Shown: positions 11,801 to 23,500 of the stretch, piece by piece
Layout of the letters: each line of letters opens with the position of its first letter
Position numbering within the stretch: the stretch's first letter is position 1
From: Ciona intestinalis
Lineage: Eukaryota; Chordata; Ascidiacea; Phlebobranchia; Cionidae
Assembly (NCBI RefSeq): GCF_000224145.3
Contig: NC_020179.2
Coordinates: forward strand, 2,743,807-2,807,806
Length of the DNA: 64,000 nt
Reading direction: 5' to 3'
Program-made: the position numbers and the translations under genes
Notes under the pieces: generated by a model
The model's database searches: none
Told to the model about the DNA's origin: nothing
Seen by the model: the letters and a program-made list of their open reading frames with translations, nothing else

Positions 11801-14800
11801 TGATTGGCTGAGCATAATTTATCATGCGACGTTTTGGTCCAGTAAGCAGGGAAACAGGTGAAGTTGGGGATGTCAGAATATTGGAAGCTCTTTGCCCAAA
11901 TCTTGTTTCTAGTTGGTAAAAAAGATGTTTTAGGAAATGCTTTTTGCCATAAAATAATGCTGGGTTTATGAACACAGAGATTTTTTTGATTTTTAAGCCA
12001 GAAAAAGAAAAAATATTAAATACATTATCAATTGTAACCACATCAGCATTATAAATATAATAGGTTGGATCAAGATAGCTTTTGTTTTCATTCCCTTTTA
12101 TCGTATAGTATGGTGGACGAAGATTATTTACAAAAATTGTATCACTGTATCCTTATAACTCTAAAAGAGCACTGATAACTGTTTTGATAAAGAAAATATA
12201 TGAAAATGATGATTAGGAAATATATGAAAATTTAACTTTCTCCACACTATTATATATTTATACAAGTTACATACAGTGCAATTTTTCTGCTATAAATGTT
12301 TGCCACTCACTTTTGATATTATCAAGGTTTGCTTTGTCGTAGGTAAAGCTTTCAGGAGCTTTTTGCAAGCCGGGAAGATTCGGTTTTGTAACTTTGAGCT
12401 TTTTAATCACACGGCAAAAACCCTGTTGGACGAAAATGATATTCTAAACATAAATTTAATAGCATGCTGCGTTGTGTAAGTGTGTACAATACAATATGGT
12501 AAATGGTTATAAACTGTTTTTATTTATTTCAATGTGTCGTTGGGCAAGACACTTAACAGTAATTGCTCCAACCCAGTGGCCACTAATGAGTTGTCCAAAT
12601 TATCAGCCATACATTAAAAAATCCCCCCCAAAAAATAATCATCCACAAAGTAACATACATGGTAACTCGTAAGCTGACATGAGGTGTATGAACACCTGTG
12701 TTATAATGACTGTTGTTTTCAGGCCACGTGAGGATAAAGTAAGTTTCATTGATTAATTCGTTTATTCAGTCCGAATTGTAAGTGCAACTCAGAATTATAA
12801 CACAGGTAGCAAATTGTGAATCATAGCCATTTACACAGCGCTTGCAAGTTACACAACTATTGAAGAGTAAGTTTTATAACAGCCATTTTGAACACGTATT
12901 TATGCAATGCTTTGTTCTATTTAGTGAATTCTTACAGTAATGTACACCAGAGAACCTGGTACTTAGAAAAGAGTTGGCTATTTATGCATGACATGGGTCC
13001 TGAGATCAGTTATTTATCAATCTGTTATGAAATATAGTAGGGTGAGGAAAGATGTGACATCTTTTCATTCTATTTTCTCATCCAATTTAGTAGTAAACAA
13101 AGATTATTTAAAAAACTATAAAACGTATCCTCACAACTCCCATAGATCGTTGTTAATAGTTTGAAACACGATTAGATTATTTGAGTACAATGTGCTAAAG
13201 CTGTCCAATCTTCCCTCACCCCAATACATGACAGGGGACATGAGAACAATTTTTATCAAGCTGTTAACTGATATTGCCTTACCGACTTAACAATAACTAT
13301 CATGTCACTTTTGCTACTGTCCGCGCAAATAACAACTCCAACCCGAAAGTATGTGAAGGCACAGGTCTCTGGTTTTCTTCGTGGTAGTTTATAAAGTGGG
13401 AAGCCCTGAAACTCTGGTAACTTGCTTAGAAATGTAATGAATTCAGGTTCTTCTCCGTCCATTCTGTAAAGTAATTTATATTAGTGTTAAACACAAGATA
13501 TATACAGCTATCGTATGTCGCAATCAATAGGAAAATTGTGGTGTAATCGCTTAGTTACCTCAACCGCTAGTTCCAACACCCAAACTGCTATTTCATATTT
13601 TCTTCTATTTTTCATATATTAAAACTAACCCTTATTGTGGGTAAATGGTATAAAATAGGCGAATAAAGTACTGGTTTAAACCATTTAATTTTCATAAACC
13701 ATTTAATACAATATTTAACTTTTATATTTAATTTAACAACTTTTACATAGTGGAGTGGGGGAAGATGGTACACCTTATCATTCTATTTTCTAGGCCCATT
13801 TAGTAGTAAACAAAGAACGTTCAAAAAACTATAAAACTGTATCCTTACGACTCCCATAAACCGGTGTTAGTTGTTTAAAACACAATCAGGATGTTTGGAA
13901 AGTATGTGCTAAAGCTGTCCCATCTCTCCCCCACCCTACTATATTTAATATTTAACACATAAACTCGGTAACACACCTGTGCATGAAAATATCAATGAAT
14001 TCATCTCTTGCCACGGTCAATAACGTCAGTTGGGTTTGACTGACGACGTTACTCGTTCTTTGTTCGTGTCGAACAATTGCCAATTCACCGAAGCTTTTAC
14101 CGCGCTTTAGGATTTGTACCTTTAAGTGAATTATTGGAACTTAATTATAATTGCACGACGGGGCAACGACAGTCGTTTTAACATGGATGTTCTGTTTCAA
14201 ACATGTTTTAACACGTGTGTTTCGTTTCGTTTCATACACGTTTTAACACTGGTGTTATGTTTCATACGCGTTATAACATGGATGTTCTGGTTCACACACG
14301 TTATAACATGAATGTTCTATTTCATACAGGTTATAATACGGATGTTCTGTTTCATACACATTATAACACGGGTGTTTAGTTTCATACGCCATTAAAATAC
14401 GAATGTTCTATTTCATCCCATTTCAACAACGGTGTTCTGTTTCATACAAGTTATAACACGGATGTTCTGTTTCATTGGGTTGCTTACTAGTTACCCCTTT
14501 TCTTAATTATAAGCATTATAAACATTTACTGAAGTCTTGTCCACTTACCGTTTCCACATATCCATCACCAGAAGAATTTAAGCGATTCTTCGTTACAAGG
14601 GCTGTTCCAGAAATAATGAAATAAAAAGTTTCAGCTTTGTGGCCTTGCCTAATGATCACACGTTTCGGTTCAAATCTACAAAAAGAAAATGAACCCAAAA
14701 AGCCATTTTGTTAAATTGGTGTTGGTATACCGACGTTTCAATGTCAAATTTAATTTGCTTGTAATGGCGTAAATAACGACAACAGTTCATGCAGCAGTAA

Positions 14801-17800
14801 TCTGTAACTTTTTCGCATGGTAACTATTATATGTACGTAAGTACTCGTTTACTTTCTCGCAAGAACAACAGAAATATGGTAGAAGGATACTTTTACTTTC
14901 AATGGGCTTTTTTTGTGTATAATTTTTACAATTTTTATTTGGTAACAGCACCATAAAATATGAGAAATTCTATTATAAACATGAATTAATAGTAGTGCGC
15001 TAAAAAAGCTACCTCAATATTGATACGCGCATAAACCGATGACCATGCAAAATATAATGCCATTAGCGAATTACCAGATGACGACTTTAAGCTAATTGCT
15101 ATTCGCATAAATAAACATTTTAAAAAAATGGTATCAGTAAAGATCAAAGTAAACTCACTCGTCCAACCAAGCAACCTTCACCAGCGCTTCTTGCATTCGT
15201 AATGGAAACTCTGCAAATTCTTCTACTGCTGCACGAAGACGCTTCAAGGCCTGCAGAATGTGTAATGTCACAAATATAGCACACGTCGAGCTACCATACA
15301 GTTTTACGGGCGAACGGTTTATGTATAGGGGAAGACGGGGCACATCTTTAGAGCACATAATATAAAAATATCCTAATCGTGTTTTTAAAAAATTACAGTT
15401 TTTCAATTATTTGAATGTTCTTTGTTTTTACTACCAAATGGGTCGAGAATATAGAATGAAAAGATGTTCCATATTCCCCCATCCCCTACATATCGACTAA
15501 CCTGCACAGCATATGGGCGATGCAGTTATGTCGTCACTTAGAATAATAACAATTAATCACGACAATAAAACGCCGAGCTCTGGAGTGTGCTGATATTCTC
15601 CAGATATAAGACCAACGATTTAACTGATGTTTTATAGACATGGCACGGGTAATAAACATTTAAAGACGGATACCTTTAGCACATAATATCCAAATATTCT
15701 GATCGTGTTTTAAACAATTAACAATAACGGTCTATGGAAGCCGTAACAACAATTTTATAGTTATTTGAAAATCCTTCGTTCACTATACCAAATGGATCGT
15801 GAAAATAGAATTAAAAGGTGTCCTATCTTCCACCATACTACTATACATACAATCTAAACCAACTTTATTTTTTCCCACTCACATATGAGACTTGCTTTTC
15901 TGTTCTTCGGTAAGGGACGATCGTTAAGATGTTTCGAACTTTTTCATTCAGCTTTGCCTAAAAATAATACACACTTTTCAAGTATGCACATGTAACGTGT
16001 AAAAAGTAGTGACACCATGAAATACACATACTTTTATATATAAGTATAAAGAGATAACGGATTAGAAGGCCCACTGACGCAAACAGCTCCATCAAAATGA
16101 GTTAGGTGTACTAAAACCAAATGTGGGCTTACAATACATAACTGTAAACCTCATGCAGCCTGTTAGCGAATTAAATAAATAAGCGGGCTGTATGTCACTT
16201 CTTATAATAAGAAATACTTTCCGTCATACCATACACTCATACAGATTATATACCATACACTCATCATAGATTATGCTGGATTAGTATTACTGGTCATATA
16301 GTAGCGTGGAGAAAAACAAGACACCTTTATAGGGCATGATATCCCAATACCCTGATCGTGTTTTAAACAACTAACAACGGGAGTCGTGAGGGTTCGGTTT
16401 TAAAATTCTTTGACTGTTCTTATAGTTTGCTACTAAATGAGACGAGAAAATAGGAAAAAAGTGTCCCATCTTTCCCAGCCCCACTATATTATGCTGGGAT
16501 AGGACTACCGAAAAAATATACATTGCGTTTCTGCACATTCCTGGTTTCGAATAGTTTACCTCTGTGGTAGCTTTATACTCCGAGCTGTCGAAATACAATC
16601 CTTCAGTGTAGGTTCGAGTGACCGTCATCTCTCGTGAAAGGAGAGCAAATGACATTTGGCTGATTTGGGACACCATTGAAACTTTGCGGTCCAAACATCG
16701 AATCAGAAGACGGATTATTGAAACGATTCGTCGGAATCTGTCGATTGGCTGCGAATATTCGGCAGACTTTAGCAAGTGCTTAATTACATAGTAGTAAGAA
16801 ATATGTTATATTTAAACAGGTAGTAAGAAATATGTTTTTTTTACAAGTAGTAAGAAATATGTTACATTTAAATTCCACAGGTCTGTTATTGTACACATAG
16901 TACTGTAGGGTAAGACGGGACACCTTTCGCGGCCAATATCCCAATATCCTGATCGTGTTTTAAACAATTAACAACGGTCCATGGAAGCCGTGAGGGTGTG
17001 TTTTTATTTGCTTCATGTCCCCCTATCTGCAATATGTAGACTTTAACAGGTGTTTAATTACCTTATGTCTAATCAATTACTACAATTACTCTTCGTAGTA
17101 TATGAAATATGTTGTATTTAAGTTTTGCAACTCTGGCATTGTATAACAGGATGAGGAAAAATGGGACACTTTTTACTCCACTAATATGTCCCATTTTAAA
17201 AATATATAACCGTATCCTTACGACTCCCATAGACCATTGGTAATTGGTTAAAATATGATCCGGATATTGGGATATTATATTCTAACGGTGTCCATGTAAG
17301 TCAGTCGCATTAAAATATTAATAGCAATTGGACATTTTACTCAAATAAATTGTAACATTATGTCGACCACAAATCAGTTAGGCCACGTTAGTATTAGTTT
17401 AACTTTAACAAAAACAGCCATAGTGTATGATCTGCCAGTAGAACGTGGGCTAATCAGTGTAGCTATAACCAATATACTTTTAGAAGCTACTTATCTAATC
17501 ATTCGCGACCGCTTCGACAAAGAGACGTAAATTACCCTATAAGGAACCGAGTTTGAAACTCTGTCTCGGATGCTTCTGTTTCTCCTGTACAGTGACCGTA
17601 CAAACTCATGAGATAAATAACCAACTCGTAAGCGTCGCTGCAGCATTCTGTGAAACACCATATGTCTAAGTTGGCTGCAAATTACATAGGCCTTTTACAA
17701 AGCCATTATATCGTAGGGTTGGGGAAGATAGGACACCTTTTCGCTCAATTTTCGTTCAATTAAAAAATATTCAAAGAATTATACAACGTACGTCAACGAC

Positions 17801-18852
17801 TCCTACAGACCGTGTTTAAAACACGATCAAGTTATTTAGATATTATGTGCTAAAGGTGTCCAGTCTTATAGACAAGTTAGATTCAAGCATTTGTACCCGT
17901 TCTGTGTCCAACGACATACTATAACGTATAGGTTTCTCTTATGTACTGATCAAAAAATAGGGACTAAAATATTGGGACTAATATATATGTGAGTCACGAA
18001 AATCTCCATCATTGTTTAAAATTTGCGTCAACAATTTCACCACTTTTTGCCTTTCACATTTTATAGTGACAGCTGTCAAATTCGAACTGATGTAAACCAT
18101 ACTTACTTGTGGTTAATAACATAAGGCTGGGAATGCGCCTTGTTTTTCCAACGTTGCTGGTCGGACCCTGATTCCAGATTGTGCAACATTTCACTCCCCG
18201 TAAAATTAGAAGGACTTCTTGAGCTTGACTTCCGAATTGAATCTCTCTCTTTACCTTTACGTGTGTAGCGGTTCGAGGGAACACCAATAGTTCTCCGTCT
18301 GCCTGGACCCTTTTGATCCTCAGGCGGAGTACTGAAGCTGGCGATGGACTTTCTTCTTCCAAGATGGTTAGACCCTTCTCTAAGTTGATTATACAGCGGC
18401 ATATCTTCGCTTATTTCCTCGCCCGTTGCTAAGTTAGTAAACGACGCAGAAGTTACTTTTCCGTTAGCGCTCGGTCTATTGACGTCATCAGCGGATACAA
18501 GAGAGCTGGGATTAATATCGACGTCATTTCTGGGTGGAAAGAGGAAATGACGAAATGGGTTTTGGTTCCCTTTTACTTCAATGTCGGGTAATGACGTTTC
18601 TGACGCAGGGGCTACTTCAGTGAACGCGGCGCTGTGCAAAGGGGTGCTGTCTGTGGTTGTTTGCGCTGTATCTTCTTTCTTGTGCGGCCACTGCTGTCGG
18701 AACGGGCGTCGTACCTTCGTTACTTGGTCTTTAATATACTTAGCACCGTCGCTGTTGCTTAAAAATGGCGGCAAAGAATATCTCTCCTTTAAACTGATGG
18801 GCGGGACAAAGATTCCGCTTGCTGGTGGAGTTTCATAGCTGCTAGCATCCAT
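8823..18852 (-). CDS. CNBD2: CNBD2-like cyclic nucleotide-binding domain protein
   Basis: Sixteen exons, listed high to low, close in phase to 919 aa: 18852-18107, 17584-17536, 16778-16560, 15957-15883, 15250-15159, 14675-14549, 14119-13977, 13463-13283, 12422-12311, 11908-11791, 11636-11572, 11371-11114, 10521-10415, 9969-9838, 9438-9295, 9014-8823. Residues 1-265 are a low-complexity polar region. A basic helix (FRRIVSIIRLLIRCL) follows. The first CNB fold is ~385-484, with FYFIISG and a phosphate-binding cassette FGELAIV...RTS. A second CNB fold starts near 505 (YFRVGVVICA, IVIVKSGFCRVIKKL), is interrupted by ~185 residues, and resumes at ERDIFGLLPILFD...SLVSEGSECILISK. That cassette lacks the usual FGE and Arg, so it probably does not bind nucleotide. 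The C-terminus (VQPYPTEEKLQ) fits CNBD2 as I remember it. Mammalian CNBD2 acts in sperm. AATAAA lies 3 bases after the stop. Exon 3 could instead start at 16769. Confidence 0.8.
9105..9281. mobile_element. MITE A copy
   Basis: TATAGGGAGGGGGAAGATGG to CTCTCCCCACCCTACTATA. It ends 13 bases from the splice donor side of CNBD2-like exon 15. Confidence 0.85.
9454..9490. mobile_element. MITE A end fragment
   Basis: TATAGTAGGGTGGGGGGAGA followed by unrelated sequence. Only one TIR remains. It sits just outside the acceptor of CNBD2-like exon 15. Confidence 0.65.
9662..9735 (-). mobile_element. SINE tRNA-like head only
   Basis: On the reverse strand it reads as the tRNA-like head of the SINE (GGCATAGTGGTTAACGCCCG, then GGTTCAAGGCTCG). 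The body is absent. It lies in a CNBD2-like intron. Confidence 0.7.
9945..10175. repeat. tandem duplication (~125 bp) covering an exon edge
   Basis: The segment from GAACTTGCAGTAGAAACC through GGTCAAAAAATTTAAATATT is repeated directly as GGAACTTGCAGTGGAAACC through TGTCAAAGAATTCAACTATT. The first unit includes the 5' edge and splice acceptor of CNBD2-like exon 14. Confidence 0.7.
10670..11013 (+). mobile_element. SINE, diverged
   Basis: Contains CATTGTGGGCGTATGTGTCC, GACACTTAACAGCAAGTGCT and the CGAGGATAACCAAGTTACG tail. The head is poorly preserved. It lies in a CNBD2-like intron. Confidence 0.75.
12531..12755 (+). mobile_element. SINE, 5'-truncated
   Basis: Starts at GGGCAAGACACTTAACAG. 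It continues through TCAGCCATACATTAAAAAA to CCACGTGAGGATAAAGTAAG. Confidence 0.85.
13033..13227. mobile_element. MITE A copy
   Basis: TATAGTAGGGTGAGGAAAGA to CCAATCTTCCCTCACCCC, with the full core. It lies in a CNBD2-like intron. Confidence 0.9.
13746..13943. mobile_element. MITE A copy
   Basis: CATAGTGGAGTGGGGGAAGA to CTCTCCCCCACCCTACTATA. It is full length and ends ~30 bases from the donor of CNBD2-like exon 7. Confidence 0.9.
14155..14495. repeat. SINE-derived ~30-bp minisatellite
   Basis: About ten imperfect units of the form TTATAACACGGATGTTCTG plus TTTCATACACG. The unit matches the GTTATAACACGGGTGTT section of reverse SINE copies in this window. The block begins with the SINE sequence ACGACAGTCGTT, so the array looks like local expansion of one SINE segment. 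Confidence 0.8.
14803..15056. mobile_element. MITE B, degenerate copy
   Basis: Begins TTTTTCGCATGGTAAC and ends CGATGACCATGCAAAATA, with internal GTACGTAAGTACTCG and ACGCGCATAAACC matching the copy at 8454-8757. The outermost bases are lost. Confidence 0.6.
15324..15492. mobile_element. MITE A copy
   Basis: TATAGGGGAAGACGGGGCAC to TCCATATTCCCCCATCCCCT. Part of the core is deleted. Confidence 0.8.
15658..15845. mobile_element. MITE A copy, left end lost
   Basis: GATACCTTTAGCACATAATA, the usual core, then GTGTCCTATCTTCCACCATA. It lies in a CNBD2-like intron. Confidence 0.8.
16297..16489. mobile_element. MITE A copy
   Basis: CATATAGTAGCGTGGAGAAA to CCCATCTTTCCCAGCCCCAC. The right end lies ~70 bases beyond the donor of CNBD2-like exon 3. 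Confidence 0.85.
16791..16880. repeat. short tandem repeat, three ~32-bp units
   Basis: Three units begin TAGTAAGAAATATGTT. The block lies in a CNBD2-like intron next to the acceptor of exon 3. Confidence 0.7.
16901..17035. mobile_element. MITE A copy, internally deleted
   Basis: TACTGTAGGGTAAGACGGGA, the AACAACGGTCCATGGAAGCC core, then a jump to CATGTCCCCCTATCTGC. Confidence 0.75.
17142..17296. mobile_element. MITE A copy, right end truncated
   Basis: TATAACAGGATGAGGAAAAA to TTCTAACGGTGTCCATG. It lies in a CNBD2-like intron. Confidence 0.75.
17707..17872. mobile_element. MITE A copy, right end truncated
   Basis: TATATCGTAGGGTTGGGGAA to GCTAAAGGTGTCCAGTCTTA. It lies in CNBD2-like intron 1. 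Confidence 0.8.
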
Positions 18853-20410
18853 AACTTTATATTCTGCACTGTTTTAATTTAAAACGATTTAAATTCGCTT
18901 AGGGCTTAAATAGGTAACCTCTGGGTATATATGAGCACCAGCTTTAATCGGGCCTTGAATCGGTTTGTGCGCTGTAGGTTTTGACAAAGCTACCGCAAAC
19001 TATAAAAGCTTATAACAACAAGTCGGTTTACTTTTCCACGGTAGCCTATTACACAATGCACGGGGATATCTCACTGTAATTGAAAAATACTCCGAAAAAC
19101 ATCAATCAGGTTTACCTATAGTGGCTGTCACGTATACAAACACAGGTGAGGCCTGCGTAAAACAAATGAAGAGATAACGCAAATATCGGATGCAGCTCTT
19201 TTTCAATAGAATACCGCTTTTGTTCGATTATTTATACCATGGCTTTATCATTATAAACGTAATGTATGTTAGACACCTTTTCATTCTATTTTCTTGTCCT
19301 ATTTGGTAGTAAACAAAGTACATTCAAAGAATTATAAAACCGTATCCTCGTGACGCCCATAGACCGTTGTTAACTGTTTAAAACACGATCAGGATGTTTA
19401 GATATTATGTGCTGTGTCCCATCTTACCCCACAGTACTATATGTTGAACAGTACCGAAAACAGTAGCAAACATAATTTCTCCCAAGTTTGTAATAATATT
19501 TACACTGCTTTCACGCGGAACATTATTACAAAGAGATTGCTATCTTTTTCAATGTAAAGTCTAGAATCGTGTACTCGTAGAAAACACCGATATATTGTTC
19601 GAACTGCTATTATATCTCGTGAAATGATATATGGCCATTTCTTATCGCTATACAATACTGGAATTACAGTGACGTTGCGTTAAAATTAACTTTTGATGTT
19701 TTTGCTGCATAAACGACAGACTTTGAATATTGCCCGAAGCAAAATAAGCAAATGTATCTCCTTTCGGCGAAATAATTCTCTATGCGTGAAACACAAACTT
19801 AAAACCATTACACCACTATATCTTCGTGTTTTAAACAGATTAACTAAACAGTTAAAAGTATTGACTTGTATTTAACGTTAATTGTTACATCTTGATTGGA
19901 CTTAAAGCGAAAACTGCGGTAATTGAAACGTTAATAAGTAATCCAGTGTTTCTAAAGTTTCTGTTGCGGTTCAAGTTTCAGGTTGTCAGACATACAAAAA
20001 ATAACGCAGCTGTAATTTTGTTTTGTTGACAGTAATGCCAGAAATGAATAGCCTCGTTTAATCTGGTGACTTTGTTTCGCTTGCAACTATGTAAGGAAAT
20101 CTTCTAAACTACTTCGCTGGCAGTCTAACTTGTAAATATGGTACGCTTGACACCTGTGTATAGTTTTTACTTTGACATTTAAATGTATATAGTAACCCGG
20201 CAAGTTACTGTACAGTTATAGCGTTTATAAATTCGAACGGCAGCGAAGAATTAAAGTTTTGAACCAACTCGATAACTTAAAACAGATACAGTAAGCTTAG
20301 CTTTAGGTTTCCATATATGTTTGGTTCTATAGGTAAGGTTCCGAAATAAGTAAACATGAAGTGGCGCTAAAACAAAATAAGGTGTAACAATTTGTCTCTT
20401 TTTTATTTCA
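18853..20410. other. divergent promoter region, CNBD2-like / VWA-EGF gene
   Basis: This spacer separates two genes read outward. It holds one MITE A copy and no supported ORF. A strong 3' splice site (TCTCTTTTTTATTTCAG, ending ~20411) faces the plus-strand gene. Confidence 0.5.
19268..19442. mobile_element. MITE A copy, left end lost
   Basis: AGACACCTTTTCATTCTATT and the usual core, ending CTTACCCCACAGTACTATA. It lies between the divergent CNBD2-like and VWA-EGF genes. Confidence 0.85.
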
Positions 20411-20411
20411 G
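20391..20411 (+). other. 3' splice site before first ATG (candidate trans-splice acceptor)
   Basis: A C/T tract ending TTTTTATTTCAG lies ~115 bases before the ATG at 20527. No matching donor was recognised upstream. Confidence 0.4.
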
Positions 20412-20526
20412 AAAACGTTACACCAACAACCCCTCAAAAGCTCTGTGATAACCGAAAGCCTATATTTAACGTGATTTAAAAGCGTAGATAATTTCATACT
20501 GCATCTTTTTCCATTAGGCATAGGTT

Positions 20527-23500
20527 ATGTCCGTAAAAATAATGTATTTCCTGCCATACATGGCCTGTATAATATGCCTGTGGCTAATTGGACATGTGGT
20601 GGCTCAGAATACAGAACGTAGTGAGCGTCCTCCGCCACAACTAAGTACGTTGTTATGGCAACCGACGAGGCGAACTTCCCCAGCTGTTACGGAGGATTAC
20701 CTGTGGTCACGTGGGTTAGTCACGCCCTCGTGGCGACCAATCATAACAGGTATAGATTTTGGGTGTTGATTTTAAAAGTCTTTTTTTTTTGTAATAAATG
20801 AAACCTACTTTGGTAAAGAGTTAGGACTGCTCAGCAACTGCAGCAGGCCTATATATTTACCCATAGATATTAGGCGTTTGTTTTGAAAGATTTTTTTCTA
20901 ATAAATATAACCTGCTTATTACGTTGGAAAAGAGTTAAGTCTGCTCAGAAATTACAGTATCCAATTAACCATAGTTTTTAGGCGTTGATTTTGAAAGTTT
21001 TTTATATGAAATAAAACCTGCTTTACGTTGGTAAAAAGTTAATACTTTTTACCAACGTAAAAGTAATTACAGTTTCTATTTACCTGTATCACAAAAAAAC
21101 GGCCGCGAAAATGAAGCTGGTTTAAGTTACCCAGCACAATAATGAATTGCAGCGCAGTGTTGAATGAATCTACTTCATTTTAGAGTCATCGGTTCTGGTG
21201 GACATTATATTTCTCGTCGACGGCTCGGGTTCAGTGAATTACAACGCACCTGGTAACTGGCGGAGGGTTCTAACTTGGATAAAAGCGGTAGCTTCTGGTT
21301 TTAACATCTCAAACGGTGAATTCCAAATCTTAATTTATAATTTACATATACACGCATTTGTAAAAAATACTTCATCGTACGTTAATTACGAAATAAGTGT
21401 TAATATTTATTTGTTTAATTTTGGATAAATTTATAAATAGGGTGGGGGAAGACGGGACACTTTTAGAACATAATATCCAAATAACCTGATCGTGTTTTAA
21501 ACATTTAACGACGGTCTATGGGAGCTGTGAGGAAAAGGTTATATAATTTTTTTGTTTAACACCTAATTTGATGAGACATGTAGTAGGGTGGGAAAGACGG
21601 GACACCTGTTCATTCTTACCCATTTGATTTTCTCGTCCCATTTAGTAACAAACAAAGAAAATTAAAAGAATTATAAAACCGTAGCCTCACGACTGCTATA
21701 GACCGTTGTTAATTGTTTTAAACACAATCAGGATATTTTAATATTGTGTGCTAAAGATGTCCCATCTTCCCCCCACCCTATTATAATAAAAACATGTCCC
21801 ATCTTTTCCTACCTTACTATATGACATTTTAACTCGTCAACCGCTACATCTTTAGTGTAACAAAACGCTCTCTCTTTAAAAATCACCGAAAGTGCGGGGA
21901 GCTCTCGGAAGTTTGGAAACCCCCGTTTCCATATTTAATTACTAGCAAACGCAGACGCAAATGCATGAGCCATAAGTTATCCAACCATTTTTCCTTAACT
22001 TTGTTTTATTTTCTCAGAGAACGTGAATATAGGGGTTGTCCAGTATTCACACTGGTATCGTACATTGCCCATGTCCAGTCAAATCTACCTAAAAACTGAA
22101 ATAGCTTTGAACAGATGCCGAACTCAAGCTTGCTTTCAATATCTCGTGGATAAAATACAGATAATGGTAAGAACGTCTTGCTCAGGTTCAGTTTAAGTAC
22201 TGGGTTAAATGTAAATAAATGAACGTAAGTTACGTAAGTACGTAAAGTAATTTATCCTCGCGAAGCCGGAAAACGACAGTCGTATAGCACGAGTGTTCAT
22301 ACACCTCGTGCCAGCTTACGAGTTACCAAGTATGTTAGTTTATAGGTGATTATTTTTTTAGGCTCTTTGATTTTCTTTATGTGTGCTAATTTAGACAACC
22401 TAATAGTGACCACTGGGTTGAAGCAATGAATTTTGGGTGTTTTGCCCAAGTATGCATTCGTCTACCATGATAGCAGCCTTGAGCATCGAACCTGATACCC
22501 ATCGGTTACAATGCGAACACTGTAACTTCATATTCTCTGCAGTATACAATCTATATTGTTAACAATACATCTAACTGTTACAGGGGTACACGACTTACAC
22601 AGGTGCTGCAATAAATAAGACTATCCTGGAGGATTTTTCTACCACGCCAGCTAGAAGTAATAAGATCCTAATTCTGCTGACAGATGGAATATCTAAAGAT
22701 GATGTGAATTATGCATCAGCATTCGCAAGGAGACAGGTTATACAAAACATACCACACTTCAGTTATTTAGACATGGCTACACCAAACATATCCACTCTGT
22801 TCTAAATCCACATATTATTAAAATTCTGTCCTACTTTACAGAAACTTTAACTATTATAGTACTGTGGGGGAAGATGGGACACCTTTAGCATAGAATACCG
22901 AAATATTCTGTTCTGTTTTAAACAATTACCAATGGTATATAGTGGTCGTGAGGCTACGGTTTTATATTTCTTTGAATGTTTACTACCAAACGGGATGAAA
23001 AAAATAGAATAAAAAGGTGTCTTGTCTTCCCCCACCCTACTATATCATGATTGAAGCAATGCAAATAGCTGGAGTATCTGATCTGATTTTCACATATTGA
23101 TAAAAAAATTCTACATGTTCTCAATAAACTAAACATTTCATTTACAGAACATAACAATATTTTGCATTGGTGTGGGATCTTATTCATTATCTCAGCTTCA
23201 AATAATTGCCAATGGCGAGCTTAACAACAACTGGAGGATTTATCAACTTAACTCATTTAACCAACTTCCAACTACTGTGCAAAACTTGCAGAGAGAAATT
23301 AAAGCAGTTTATGATATACCAGGTGGGCCTATGATACTTCTGTAAGTATAAACAGATGTGTGTAATAGATCTTCATATGTAGACTTTTTAAGTGAGTGAT
23401 ATTGCAAGAATAAATTAATTTGCCCCCAATAAGAATGTACAATGATGGTTTAATCTGATATAGTAGGGTGGGTCAAGATGGGACACGTTTAGCACATAAT

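Noticed and set aside
18581-18838. 85-aa plus-strand ORF with a hydrophobic stretch
   Set aside because: It is antisense to the first coding exon of the CNBD2-like gene, which has consistent splice phases.
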